Source: DASXRA01 sp963737425 (GTDB lineage Bacteria; Actinomycetota; Actinomycetes; Mycobacteriales; Jatrophihabitantaceae). Taken from it: DNA of 64,000 nt. The position numbers were made by a program, and so were the translations under genes. The stretch spans positions 372,001-436,000 of the forward strand of contig CAVTSX010000005.1 in assembly GCA_963737425.1 (NCBI GenBank), in the 5' to 3' direction. Below the pieces are notes generated by a model. The model saw only the letters and a program-made list of their open reading frames with translations, had not been told where the DNA came from and searched no databases. Shown piece after piece: positions 9,095 through 16,564 of the stretch; the stretch's first letter is position 1, and the number at the start of each line of letters is the position of its first letter.

Positions 9095-9604
9095 TCACCC
9101 AGCAGCAGATCGCTTCGCTCTGCCTGTTGTTCGCGACGCTCGCTCGTCCGGCAGTGCCTTGTGCGGGTACGGCTGCCCGAGGCGTGCGTACAAGTCCATC
9201 AGGTGAGTTTCGATAAGTGCGGTCTGCCGACGCAGCTCTCCCAGATCGTCTTGCAACTGCTGGAGCCCAGTAGGCGTGCTGTCGATCTGTCGGGCGAGGC
9301 CGCCGACCTTTTTGCTCAAACCGTCGACTCTGCGGCGAACCTCGTCTAGATCGACCCGCTCGGCTTTGACGGCCTCCGGTGTCGCCACGACGTACACGGC
9401 CTTGCCGGGCTGACCTTGCAGGATGCCGTCCGATCGCAATTCGGCCACTGCGGCCCGCGCGACCGTCGCGGACACCTTGTATTGCTCGCACAGTTGGCTG
9501 GTTGACGGGATTGGCGCACCAACGGGGTACTCGCCAGCGCTGATCTTTGACCGCAGGTCATCTGCGAGCTGCTGATAGGCCGGCTGGCCGATGACGGTCT
9601 GCAC
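9095..9604 (-). CDS. GntR-family regulator (element repressor candidate)
   Basis: A 169-residue regulator. GTG 9604 is preferred because GAGAGG lies seven bases upstream; an earlier GTG at 9634 is possible. The N-terminal GntR winged helix reads AYQQLADDLRSKISAGEYPVGAPIPST with the recognition region CEQYKVSATVARAAVAELRSDGIL. The C-terminal half is a predicted coiled coil (VRRRVDGLSKKVGGLARQI and LQQLQDDLGELRRQTALIE), consistent with dimerisation. No effector-binding domain is seen. It is divergent from the excisionase/transfer operon across a palindrome-rich gap, the layout of KorSA-type repressors in actinomycete elements. Confidence 0.88.
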   Translation of the reverse strand: MQTVIGQPAYQQLADDLRSKISAGEYPVGAPIPSTSQLCEQYKVSATVARAAVAELRSDGILQGQPGKAVYVVATPEAVKAERVDLDEVRRRVDGLSKKVGGLARQIDSTPTGLQQLQDDLGELRRQTALIETHLMDLYARLGQPYPHKALPDERASRTTGRAKRSAAG

Positions 9605-9680
9605 GTCAGTACCTCTCACACATAGCTGAACCACGCACTACAGGTCTGCCCAACCCTAGCCAGCTCGACACTCAGGCTCC

Positions 9681-9717
9681 AACTATGACTACATAGTCCA
9701 GCCATGTATGTATAGTT
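9681..9717. promoter_or_regulatory. Nested inverted repeats in the GntR/xis divergent region
   Basis: ACTATG and CATAGT (9682-9687, 9692-9697) form a perfect inverted repeat with a 4-bp spacer. AACTAT (9681) and ATAGTT (ending 9717) form an outer pair. The right end TATAGT resembles a -10 box facing the excisionase gene. The region is AT-rich against its surroundings. It probably holds the operator of the GntR regulator and both divergent promoters. Confidence 0.6.
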
Positions 9718-9763
9718 ACCCCGAGACGGCCAACAGGTGGCCGGAGATTCAGGAGGTAATCGG

Positions 9764-10180
9764 ATGCAGCCGCTGAGAAAGCCCGACGGGCTTCCAGGTG
9801 GAGCGCCGCCCCGCTTCTACACCGTCAGTGAGACGGCAGGCATGTTGCGGACGTCGGCGATCACGATGTACCGCGCGATCAACGATGGAGAGTTCCCGGC
9901 CGTGCGCGTGCGCGGACGGTTGATCATCCCGGCGAAGGTGATAGACGCCCTCATCGAAGCGGCAGTCGAGAGTCGTTCGCTGGTTGACGCCGCAGATTGG
10001 GTAGCACCGAGCGATTCTGCGGCAGCTCGATCGGGACAGGACCGAAAACAAGGAGCAGACCGGCCCCGCCCAGGCGCCAACCAGTCCGGGGCCGGTTCTT
10101 TCAGCACCCAGCACACGGCCGGGTATGGCGAGGATGCCACGTCGGCGGCCGACAGCGCGCGGCTCGGGGGTGCCCGGTGA
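9764..10180 (+). CDS. Excisionase-like HTH protein
   Basis: 138 residues. ATG 9764 has a strong SD, AGGAGG, seven bases upstream. The N-terminal half contains a MerR/Xis-type HTH: FYTVSETAGMLRTSAITMYRAINDGEFPAVRVRGRLIIPAKVIDALI. Such proteins act as recombination directionality factors or operon regulators. The C-terminal tail after ~80 residues is low-complexity and Ala/Ser/Gln-rich. It is first in the rightward transfer operon and its stop overlaps the start of the coupling-protein gene (GTGA). Confidence 0.82.
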   Translation: MQPLRKPDGLPGGAPPRFYTVSETAGMLRTSAITMYRAINDGEFPAVRVRGRLIIPAKVIDALIEAAVESRSLVDAADWVAPSDSAAARSGQDRKQGADRPRPGANQSGAGSFSTQHTAGYGEDATSAADSARLGGAR

Positions 10181-12138
10181 GTGGGCGGCGGCGGTCGCGG
10201 TGGTTGCGGCGCGCGTTCCTGCTCGGGGCCGGGATGTTGTTCGTCGGGTCGAAGACGAGCGATACGGGCTTCGGTGTGCGGCTGCTCGTGGTCGGCCTTG
10301 TCCTGGTGGCGGTGCCGGTGGGGGTGTGGTGGCGGCGTTGGTCGGGGTCGATCGGTGCGGTGCGGTGGTGGTCGTCGCGGTCGCGGCGCAATCACGGGTT
10401 GGCGTCGAGGTGGCAGATCTTTCGGGTGGCGTCGCGGTTTGCGATGCGGCGGCGGATGTGCACGTTGCGGCCGTCGTATCGGGAGTTGTCGTGGTGGCAG
10501 CGCCGCCGGGTGCCGACAAGCGAGTTCGCGTATCGGTTGTGCAAGGTCGGCTGGTGGTGGATCTGGGCTAGCTGCGAGGACGTGACGCAGACGCTGGGTC
10601 GGCCGCGGTGGGGGAAGTCGGTCGCGGAGATCTGTCGGATCATCGACGCGCCGGGCGCGGTGATCGCCACGTCCACTCGGGCGGATCTGTATGAGAAGAC
10701 GCACCGGTTGCGCGCGGCGCGGGGGCCGGTGTTCGTGTTCAACCCGTCGGGCCTGGGCGGGATTGCCACCACCGTGGTGTTCGATCCGCTGACCGGGTGT
10801 ACGGATCCGAAGACGGCGGTGGACCGGGCCGGGGATCTGATCGCCGGTGCCGCGACCGGTAGTGAGGGCGGGTCGTCGCAGGGGGATCGGGAGCACTGGG
10901 CCGGGCAGGCCCGCGACACCCTGGCCGTGCTGATGCACGCTGCCGCGTTGGGTGGGGCGTCGATGCGGGACGTGCACGCCTGGGTGTCCAACCCGGGCCC
11001 GCACTACAACAAGGTTCGGGAGATGCTCGAGGCCAGCCCCGAGGCCGAAGGGTTCGGGCACGAGCTTGAGCATTTCGTCAACACGAACGACCGCACCCGT
11101 ACGTCGATCACGCAGTCGATCCGCCCGGCGCTGATGTGGCTGCACGACGCGAGCGCGGCCCGCGCCGCGGGCCAGGTGGTGACCGGGCCGGTGATCGACG
11201 CGACCGGTGTCACGGTCCCGGACGGCCCGCCTCCGGCCACCCTCGATGTCGAGGCACTGCTGTTCCAGCGAGGCACGATCTACCTGCTGGGTGCCGAGGA
11301 CGCCCAGCACGCGCCGCTGCTCACCGCGCTGACCGGGCACCTGGCCCGCACCGGCCGCCAGGTCGCCGGCCGACAGCCCGACGGGCGGTTGGACCCGCAC
11401 GCGACGTTCGCGCTGGACGAGGCCCCGAACATCTGCCTGATCCCGCTCGACAAATGGACCAGTGATTTCGGCGGGCGGGGCATGCCGATGCACATCCTGG
11501 CCCAGTCCAGCTCCCAGCTGGCCCAACGCTGGGGCGAGCACGGCGCCGCGACGATCACGAACAACGCCGGTGCGGTGGTCATCTACGGCGCCACCAGCGA
11601 CAAGGACCTGCGCGCGCACTCCACCCTGATCGGCGACCGCGAAGAACGCGTACTCACCCGGGACCACCGCGGCAAGGTGATCTCCGAGACCACCCATCGG
11701 GTGCCGATCTTCCCCCCGGCCCAGCTCGCGCAGCTGCCCCGCTTCCGCGCCGTCGTGCTCTACGCCGGCATGCCGCCGGTGATCGGCAAAACCGAGAAGT
11801 ACTGGAAACGCCCCGACTACCGCGCCATCGAGCGTGCCGACCGCCGCGACAAGCGCGCGAAGGTGTGGGCGCACCGCCGCGAAGTCGCCGGCCACCACTG
11901 GGCCGAACTCACAGCCGCCGTCGCCGAGCTGGTCGACGAAGCAACCGACCTGATCGCCCAGCTATACGGGCAGTACCAGCAAGCCGCCGAACGGCGCGCC
12001 AAGCGCCGCGCCCAGCAGACCGAGGCCGACCGGGCCGCGCACGAATCGATCGACCCACAACCAGCCGGCCCCGACCGCCACGAACCCACCCCCGACCGCA
12101 ACGACGAGGACGGCGAGGGCGGTGACCACAATGACTGA
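10177..12138 (+). CDS. VirD4/TraG-like type IV coupling ATPase
   Basis: A 653-residue protein starting at GTG 10177, overlapping the upstream stop. An Arg-rich N-terminus precedes two hydrophobic stretches (FLLGAGMLFVG and LLVVGLVLVAVPVGVWW). The P-loop GRPRWGKS is at 141-148 and the Walker B-like FALDEA at 411-416, followed by GMPMHILAQSSSQLAQRWG and NNAGAVVIYGATSDKDL, as in TraG/TraD/VirD4 coupling proteins. It would bring the relaxase-bound DNA to a membrane channel. The channel itself is not encoded here. A C-terminal charged, His/Asp-rich tail may bind partners. Confidence 0.87.
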   Translation: MSGRRRSRWLRRAFLLGAGMLFVGSKTSDTGFGVRLLVVGLVLVAVPVGVWWRRWSGSIGAVRWWSSRSRRNHGLASRWQIFRVASRFAMRRRMCTLRPSYRELSWWQRRRVPTSEFAYRLCKVGWWWIWASCEDVTQTLGRPRWGKSVAEICRIIDAPGAVIATSTRADLYEKTHRLRAARGPVFVFNPSGLGGIATTVVFDPLTGCTDPKTAVDRAGDLIAGAATGSEGGSSQGDREHWAGQARDTLAVLMHAAALGGASMRDVHAWVSNPGPHYNKVREMLEASPEAEGFGHELEHFVNTNDRTRTSITQSIRPALMWLHDASAARAAGQVVTGPVIDATGVTVPDGPPPATLDVEALLFQRGTIYLLGAEDAQHAPLLTALTGHLARTGRQVAGRQPDGRLDPHATFALDEAPNICLIPLDKWTSDFGGRGMPMHILAQSSSQLAQRWGEHGAATITNNAGAVVIYGATSDKDLRAHSTLIGDREERVLTRDHRGKVISETTHRVPIFPPAQLAQLPRFRAVVLYAGMPPVIGKTEKYWKRPDYRAIERADRRDKRAKVWAHRREVAGHHWAELTAAVAELVDEATDLIAQLYGQYQQAAERRAKRRAQQTEADRAAHESIDPQPAGPDRHEPTPDRNDEDGEGGDHND

Positions 12139-12436
12139 CACCACCACCACGGCCACCGGCACCGCGGCCCGGCCGTCCTGGCTGACCCACCCGATCCAGG
12201 CGTGGCGGATGCTGCTCGCCGCGCAAACGGACCGGACCGACTCCCAAGCCCGCGCAGCTGGCCTCACGGTCGAGGACCTCAGCCACGGGGTGCGGCGCTA
12301 CCGCGACGCGCACCTGGACGAGGCGCTGGCCGCGTACCGCGCTTGCAACAGCGCCGACCGTGCCGACGTCGCCACGCTGGTGTCGTCGGAGTGGTCACCG
12401 GTCCGGCTCGTCCCCGCTCGGGGGTGGTCGCGGTGA
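12131..12436 (+). CDS. Small hypothetical protein of the transfer operon
   Basis: A 101-residue protein starting at ATG 12131, overlapping the coupling-protein stop by 8 bases; GTG 12122 is an alternative. The sequence has WLTHPIQAWRMLLAAQTDRTD followed by a helical Ala/Arg-rich stretch (EDLSHGVRRYRDAHLDEALAAYRACNSADRADVATLV). It ends with a GTGA overlap onto the ASCH gene. No family recognised; the unbroken coupling with both neighbours supports a real gene. Confidence 0.7.
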   Translation: MTDTTTTATGTAARPSWLTHPIQAWRMLLAAQTDRTDSQARAAGLTVEDLSHGVRRYRDAHLDEALAAYRACNSADRADVATLVSSEWSPVRLVPARGWSR

Positions 12437-13278
12437 GCATCCTCGCGTTGTCGGTACGCCGCCCGTGGGCGCAGCTGATCATCGGCGGGCACAAGGCGGT
12501 GGAGAACCGGAGCTGGGTCGCGGCCTACCGCGCCCGGCTGTGGGTCCACGGCGGGCAGCGCTGGGACCCGGAGGGCGCGGATCTGGCCGCCCACATCGGC
12601 CTGGTCGAGTTCACCGACCCGACGGCCTGCCCGACCGGCTACCTGGGCACGGTCGAACTGGTCGGCGCGCACGCCGCGGCGCCGACCCGGCGGTGCTGCC
12701 GGCCGTGGGGCCAGGCAGGCCCCGGCGTGTGGCACTGGCAGATGGCCGACCCCCGGCCGCTCGCCGAGCCGGTCCCCGGCTCGGGCCGACTCGGCCTGTA
12801 CCGGCCACCGGCCCACCTCGCCGCCGCGCAGCCCGAGCTACGCCCCAGCGCGCCAGCCCGCTGCCTGGACTGCGCCGCCAACCTGCGGGTCGACGAGGCC
12901 ACCGGTGCCCTGGTCGACCAGTGGGGCCAAGCCACGTGCGGGGCGAGTTACCGTGCCCACGCACCGGACCTGCCCCCGGTCGACGCTGAGCCGGCGGAGC
13001 CGACAACAAGCATGACCGACCGCCTGCGGCGGGCTGCACCACGGGCAGGGGCCGGGGCGGTACCAGACCCGCCACTCCCGCATCAAGCCGGCTGCGCAAG
13101 ATCCTTCCCGGACGGCTCCGCTGAGAAGCGCTGCGCCGGGAAGCATCTTCCGGTCCGGCTTGACCCGGGAGACCCTGCGGGCCCGGTACCTAGCGCCCCG
13201 CGGGCAGGCGCACAGAACACCGCGCCAGCCCGCCTCCCATCCGGCCCCGCAAACAACACGTCGGGTCGTGCCCGATGA
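12433..13278 (+). CDS. ASCH-domain protein
   Basis: 281 residues from GTG 12433. The N-terminal ~125 residues match the ASCH (PUA-like) fold: ILALSVRRPWAQLIIGGHKAVENRSW, then RLWVHGGQRW and GYLGTVELVGAH. ASCH proteins bind or process nucleic acids and are common in mobile elements. Residues ~145-180 contain a CxxC-type segment (CLDCAANLRVDEATGALVDQWGQATCG), possibly a small zinc site. The last ~100 residues are Pro/Ala/Arg-rich and may be disordered. Start and stop overlap neighbouring genes. Confidence 0.75.
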   Translation: MSILALSVRRPWAQLIIGGHKAVENRSWVAAYRARLWVHGGQRWDPEGADLAAHIGLVEFTDPTACPTGYLGTVELVGAHAAAPTRRCCRPWGQAGPGVWHWQMADPRPLAEPVPGSGRLGLYRPPAHLAAAQPELRPSAPARCLDCAANLRVDEATGALVDQWGQATCGASYRAHAPDLPPVDAEPAEPTTSMTDRLRRAAPRAGAGAVPDPPLPHQAGCARSFPDGSAEKRCAGKHLPVRLDPGDPAGPVPSAPRAGAQNTAPARLPSGPANNTSGRAR

Positions 13279-14783
13279 GCGCCACGGCAATCGCTAGGAG
13301 AACCGGTACGGACGTGCGCGACGTGGCGGATGAGGAGTTGCTCGCGTGGGTCGGTTCGGGGGACCGGGCGGCGTGGGGGGAGTTGTACCGGCGGCATCGG
13401 GGCACGGTGACCGGGTATCTGGCCCGCCGGACGCGGTCGCGGGACGAGCTGGACGACCTGGTTCACGATGCGTTCCTGACGGCGTGGGATTCGGCCGACC
13501 AGTACCGGCCCGACGACCCGCGGCCGGTGGGGGCGTGGTTGTGCGGGCGGGCCGGCCAGGCGCTGCGCGAGCACATGTGGAGCCGGCATCGGGACACGCT
13601 CGCGGTCGAGGTCGCCACCGACACCGCACGCCGCCCGCTGGATATCACGCCGGAGCAGCGGGAAACCGTGCCGCTGTCCGAACCGGTGCGCGCCGCGGTC
13701 GAGCATCTGTCCCCGGCGCAGCGGCAGGCGGTGAGTCTGCGCTACCTGCACGGGCTCAGCGAGGCCCAGGCCGCCGAGGCCGGGCAAACCAGCCCACGCG
13801 CGATCCGCTCCTCGGCCGAGCAAGGCCGGCGCAAGCTCGCAGAGCAACTGGCCCACCTCGCCCCCACGCCGCGCTCACCGTTGGCCGAGCTGCCCCGCCG
13901 GCAGGCCGCCCGGATCGCACTCGACGCGACCGGCGGACACGTAGCCCAAGCCGAGGCATGGCTACGGCAACGCGGCATCCACATCAGCACCAAGACCGTT
14001 TACGACGCCCGCAACCACCCCGACGGGCGTGACGCCGCTCGGCCCGACCAGCAGCGGCCCCCCGCGCCCGCGTACACGATGCCCGAGCACATCGCCGCGC
14101 TCGACCCGACCGAACGCGCCCACGCCGCCGGCCGTGACTGGCACACCCACGACGGGCAACTGCCCAGCATCAGCCAACTCGCCGCCGCCACCGGAGTCGC
14201 GCACGCCACCGCAGCACGCGCGCTACGAGGACTCAAGACCGACCCGCACGCATTGCCGCACACCGCTGCCAATGCAGTCGACGCGTCGGCAGCTGCGCGG
14301 CCCGCGCCCACAGCCCACGCCGTAGCCGACCAGGAGCATCCACGCACCGCCGCGCCGGGCCCATCCACCACCAGCGAGCCCGGCGACCGGCACCGCCCCC
14401 GCGGGGCCCGCTTCGGTGACGAGCTTTCCCGGGCACAGACCCGGTCCGGGCCGCCGGCCGTTGACACCTACGCGTCAACCCACCCGACCGAGCCCCGGCA
14501 CCGCGTGCCAAACCCGGTCCGGTCCGGTGGCCGGGACCGCGTGACCGCACCCGACCCGACCGTCATCACCACCGACAAGACGGATGCGACAGATCGTCGG
14601 CCACCGGCCGATGTGTCGATCGCGCATGCCCGGGCCGCGGTCGCGGTGCTGGTCGCCCACCGGGCCGTGCGAGAGCAGCGCCGGGCCGCCGACCACGACC
14701 GCGCCGAGCAGACCGCCCGCTGGCGCGGCGCCGACCGTCACCACTCCGATTCCCGTTCCGACGCCGAAGGGATGTGCCGATAA
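13275..14783 (+). CDS. Sigma-70-like protein with long C-terminal HTH extension
   Basis: 502 residues, starting ATGA on the ASCH stop. Residues ~18-190 look like an ECF-type sigma factor: region 2 (LLAWVGSGDRAAWGELYRRHRGTVTGYLARRTRSRDELDDLVHDAFLTAWD) and region 4 (LSPAQRQAVSLRYLHGLSEAQAAEAGQTSPRAIRSSAEQGRRKLAE). A second HTH follows near 215-250 (GGHVAQAEAWLRQRGIHISTKTVYDARN). A third at about 290-320 (LPSISQLAAATGVAHATAARALRGLK) resembles the tail of the DUF2637 protein. The remainder is low-complexity. It may direct transcription of element genes; an anti-sigma partner is not evident. Confidence 0.75.
   Translation: MSATAIARRTGTDVRDVADEELLAWVGSGDRAAWGELYRRHRGTVTGYLARRTRSRDELDDLVHDAFLTAWDSADQYRPDDPRPVGAWLCGRAGQALREHMWSRHRDTLAVEVATDTARRPLDITPEQRETVPLSEPVRAAVEHLSPAQRQAVSLRYLHGLSEAQAAEAGQTSPRAIRSSAEQGRRKLAEQLAHLAPTPRSPLAELPRRQAARIALDATGGHVAQAEAWLRQRGIHISTKTVYDARNHPDGRDAARPDQQRPPAPAYTMPEHIAALDPTERAHAAGRDWHTHDGQLPSISQLAAATGVAHATAARALRGLKTDPHALPHTAANAVDASAAARPAPTAHAVADQEHPRTAAPGPSTTSEPGDRHRPRGARFGDELSRAQTRSGPPAVDTYASTHPTEPRHRVPNPVRSGGRDRVTAPDPTVITTDKTDATDRRPPADVSIAHARAAVAVLVAHRAVREQRRAADHDRAEQTARWRGADRHHSDSRSDAEGMCR
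14461..14480. repeat. 20-bp repeat, copy 1 (inverted relative to 21472-21491)
   Basis: A 20-base stretch whose reverse complement recurs exactly at 21472-21491. It contains TTGAC and GTCAA separated by 8 bases, so each copy is itself dyad-symmetric. This copy lies inside the sigma-like gene. Confidence 0.75.
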
Positions 14784-15460
14784 TGACAGCCCCCACCAAC
14801 CCGCCGGACCCGGCTGAGGACTGCCCGACCGCGACATCGGTAGGCGGGCTGGCCCGCGACCTGGACGCACTACGCCGCGACGTGACCGGGCTGGCCGGCC
14901 TGTCACGCCGGGTCGAGCAGCTGACCCAGATGCTCACCCAACTCGCGCAGGCGACCACCGCCGCCGCAGACAGCGGGCAGGACTCGGCCGTCGCGTCGTG
15001 GCTCGACGTCGCGCCGGACCCGCACGACCCGGGCGAGGCCGAACAGATGCTCGGGCGGCTCGCGCCGTGGGTGGCCGGGGTGTTCCTCCGCTACCCCGAC
15101 GCCGAGATCCCCGACTGCTGGCTGTGGCACCCCGAGATCGTCGAGGAACTGCTCTGGCTGCACCAGGCCTGGCTTGCCGCCTACGCCGACGGCGCCCGGG
15201 TCACCGCGGCCGCGGACTGGCACGACCGGTACCGGCCCGGCGCGGCCGCCCGGATCAAGACCTACGCCCAGCACTGCGCCCTGGAAGATCACCAGCCCGG
15301 CAAGGTCCGGCACCGAGCCGCCCGGACCGCGCCGGTCCTGGACGCGCTCCCGGTGATCGCCGCATGGTGGACAACCGACCGCAGCAAACCCGCACCCGCG
15401 CCCAGCCCCGAGCAGATCACGGCCGCCAACCAGGCTCACCGCAACGGCAGCCGGCGATGA
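14783..15460 (+). CDS. DUF4913 protein
   Basis: 225 residues, ATG sharing a base with the upstream TAA (TAATG). A short coiled-coil-like N-terminus (LARDLDALRRDVTGLAGLSRRVEQLTQML) precedes the DUF4913 pattern: WVAGVFLRYPDAEIPDCWLWHPEIVEELLWLHQAWLAAY and ADWHDRYRPGAAARI. DUF4913 proteins recur in actinobacterial conjugative elements; function unknown. It is coupled downstream to DUF2637 by an ATGA overlap. Confidence 0.82.
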   Translation: MTAPTNPPDPAEDCPTATSVGGLARDLDALRRDVTGLAGLSRRVEQLTQMLTQLAQATTAAADSGQDSAVASWLDVAPDPHDPGEAEQMLGRLAPWVAGVFLRYPDAEIPDCWLWHPEIVEELLWLHQAWLAAYADGARVTAAADWHDRYRPGAAARIKTYAQHCALEDHQPGKVRHRAARTAPVLDALPVIAAWWTTDRSKPAPAPSPEQITAANQAHRNGSRR

Positions 15461-16308
15461 CCCGAAGCCAGACGACCCGGGGGAGCCGGGCGACCTGGGC
15501 CGCCGGGCTGGCCGTCGCGGCCGGCGCCGGCGTGGCCACCGCGCACGGCCTGTACCAGGTCGCCGCCGCCGCAGGCGTGCCGCACCCGGTGGCCTGGCTC
15601 TACCCGCTGATCACCGACGGGCTCGCCCTGGTCGCCTACGCCGCCACCGCCCGACTCCACAGCACCGGCCGCCGCTACGCCGCGACCATCGTCGTCCTCG
15701 CCGCTGGCCTGTCCGGCCTCGCCCAAGCGGTCTACCTGGCCGGCGGCATCACCACCCACGCCGCCGCGCCGGTCGGGTTGCGGTTCGGCGTCGGCTACTG
15801 GCCCGCCCTCGCGGCTGCGATCGCCGCCCACCTGCTGCACCTGATCGGCACCGATGACCGCCGAGCCGACCCGACCACCGTGGCCGTCGTCGAGGACGGA
15901 CAAGACGAACACGCCGCGGCCGAGGAGGCGCCGCCGTTCAGCGCGGCGTCCAACTGGACGTCCAACCCGTCCAACGATCCGGCGTACAACCCGGCCGTAC
16001 AACCGCGTCCAACCGAGCCCCGTACAACCCCGCCCGTACAACCCGAGCCCGAGCCGCAGTTGTACAACTCCGCGCCAGGTTTGAACACCGAGCCGCCCGC
16101 GACTGGACGGCACTCGGCGGCCGGGCGCGCCCAGGCCGCCGCCGCAAACCACCGCGACCGCACCGGCGCCCTGCCCACCGTCACAGAACTGATGCGCCTG
16201 GCCGACGTCGCCCGCGGCACCGCCGGAACCGCCCTCAAAACACTCCGCGAGCAACGCCCGCCCCTGCACCTGGTCAACCAAACGCCCCCGAAGGGCACCC
16301 AGCAATGA
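15457..16308 (+). CDS. DUF2637 membrane protein with HTH-like tail
   Basis: 283 residues from ATG 15457. Four hydrophobic segments (WAAGLAVAAGAGVATAHG, WLYPLITDGLALVAYAA, ATIVVLAAGLSGLAQAVYLA, YWPALAAAIAAHLLHLI) form the DUF2637 domain, resembling Spd-like spread proteins of actinomycete plasmids. A Pro/Gln/Asn-rich linker leads to a C-terminal HTH-like segment (GALPTVTELMRLADVARGTAGTALKTLREQ). It may sit at the membrane with the coupling protein. Last gene of the coupled rightward operon. Confidence 0.8.
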   Translation: MTRSQTTRGSRATWAAGLAVAAGAGVATAHGLYQVAAAAGVPHPVAWLYPLITDGLALVAYAATARLHSTGRRYAATIVVLAAGLSGLAQAVYLAGGITTHAAAPVGLRFGVGYWPALAAAIAAHLLHLIGTDDRRADPTTVAVVEDGQDEHAAAEEAPPFSAASNWTSNPSNDPAYNPAVQPRPTEPRTTPPVQPEPEPQLYNSAPGLNTEPPATGRHSAAGRAQAAAANHRDRTGALPTVTELMRLADVARGTAGTALKTLREQRPPLHLVNQTPPKGTQQ

Positions 16309-16472
16309 CCACACGACCCTCAAAACCCCAACTCAAGATCACCGAACAGACCACCGACCCAGCACCAAGAACTCACCCACCCTCACCACCAGTCCACCGA
16401 CCAGACCCTCACCCCAACCACACAAAGACCAAGAACCACAGACACTGCGCACCCATGCATCCCGATCCGACG

Positions 16473-16551
16473 GACCGCCTGCGGCGGGCAGAACCCACCA
16501 CACGAGTTGATCTTGAAATGACCGGCAATGCCACAGTTGTTGATCTTGAAA
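16473..16551. repeat. Repeats and hairpin upstream of the relaxase gene
   Basis: GACCGCCTGCGGCGGGC (16473-16489) contains the inverted repeat CCGCC/GGCGG and recurs exactly at 13018-13034. Further on, GTTGATCTTGAAA occurs twice, at 16506-16518 and 16539-16551, in direct orientation 33 bp apart. Between the DUF2637 gene and the relaxase (16309-16564) no convincing gene was found. Such structure upstream of a MobF relaxase is where an origin of transfer or a regulator site could lie; this is inference. Confidence 0.5.
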
Positions 16552-16564
16552 GGGGAACCGGACC

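Noticed and set aside
13018..13034. Possible second oriT-like hairpin inside the ASCH gene
   Set aside because: It lies within coding sequence and is only the second copy of a 17-mer; kept as a repeat note, not as a separate origin.
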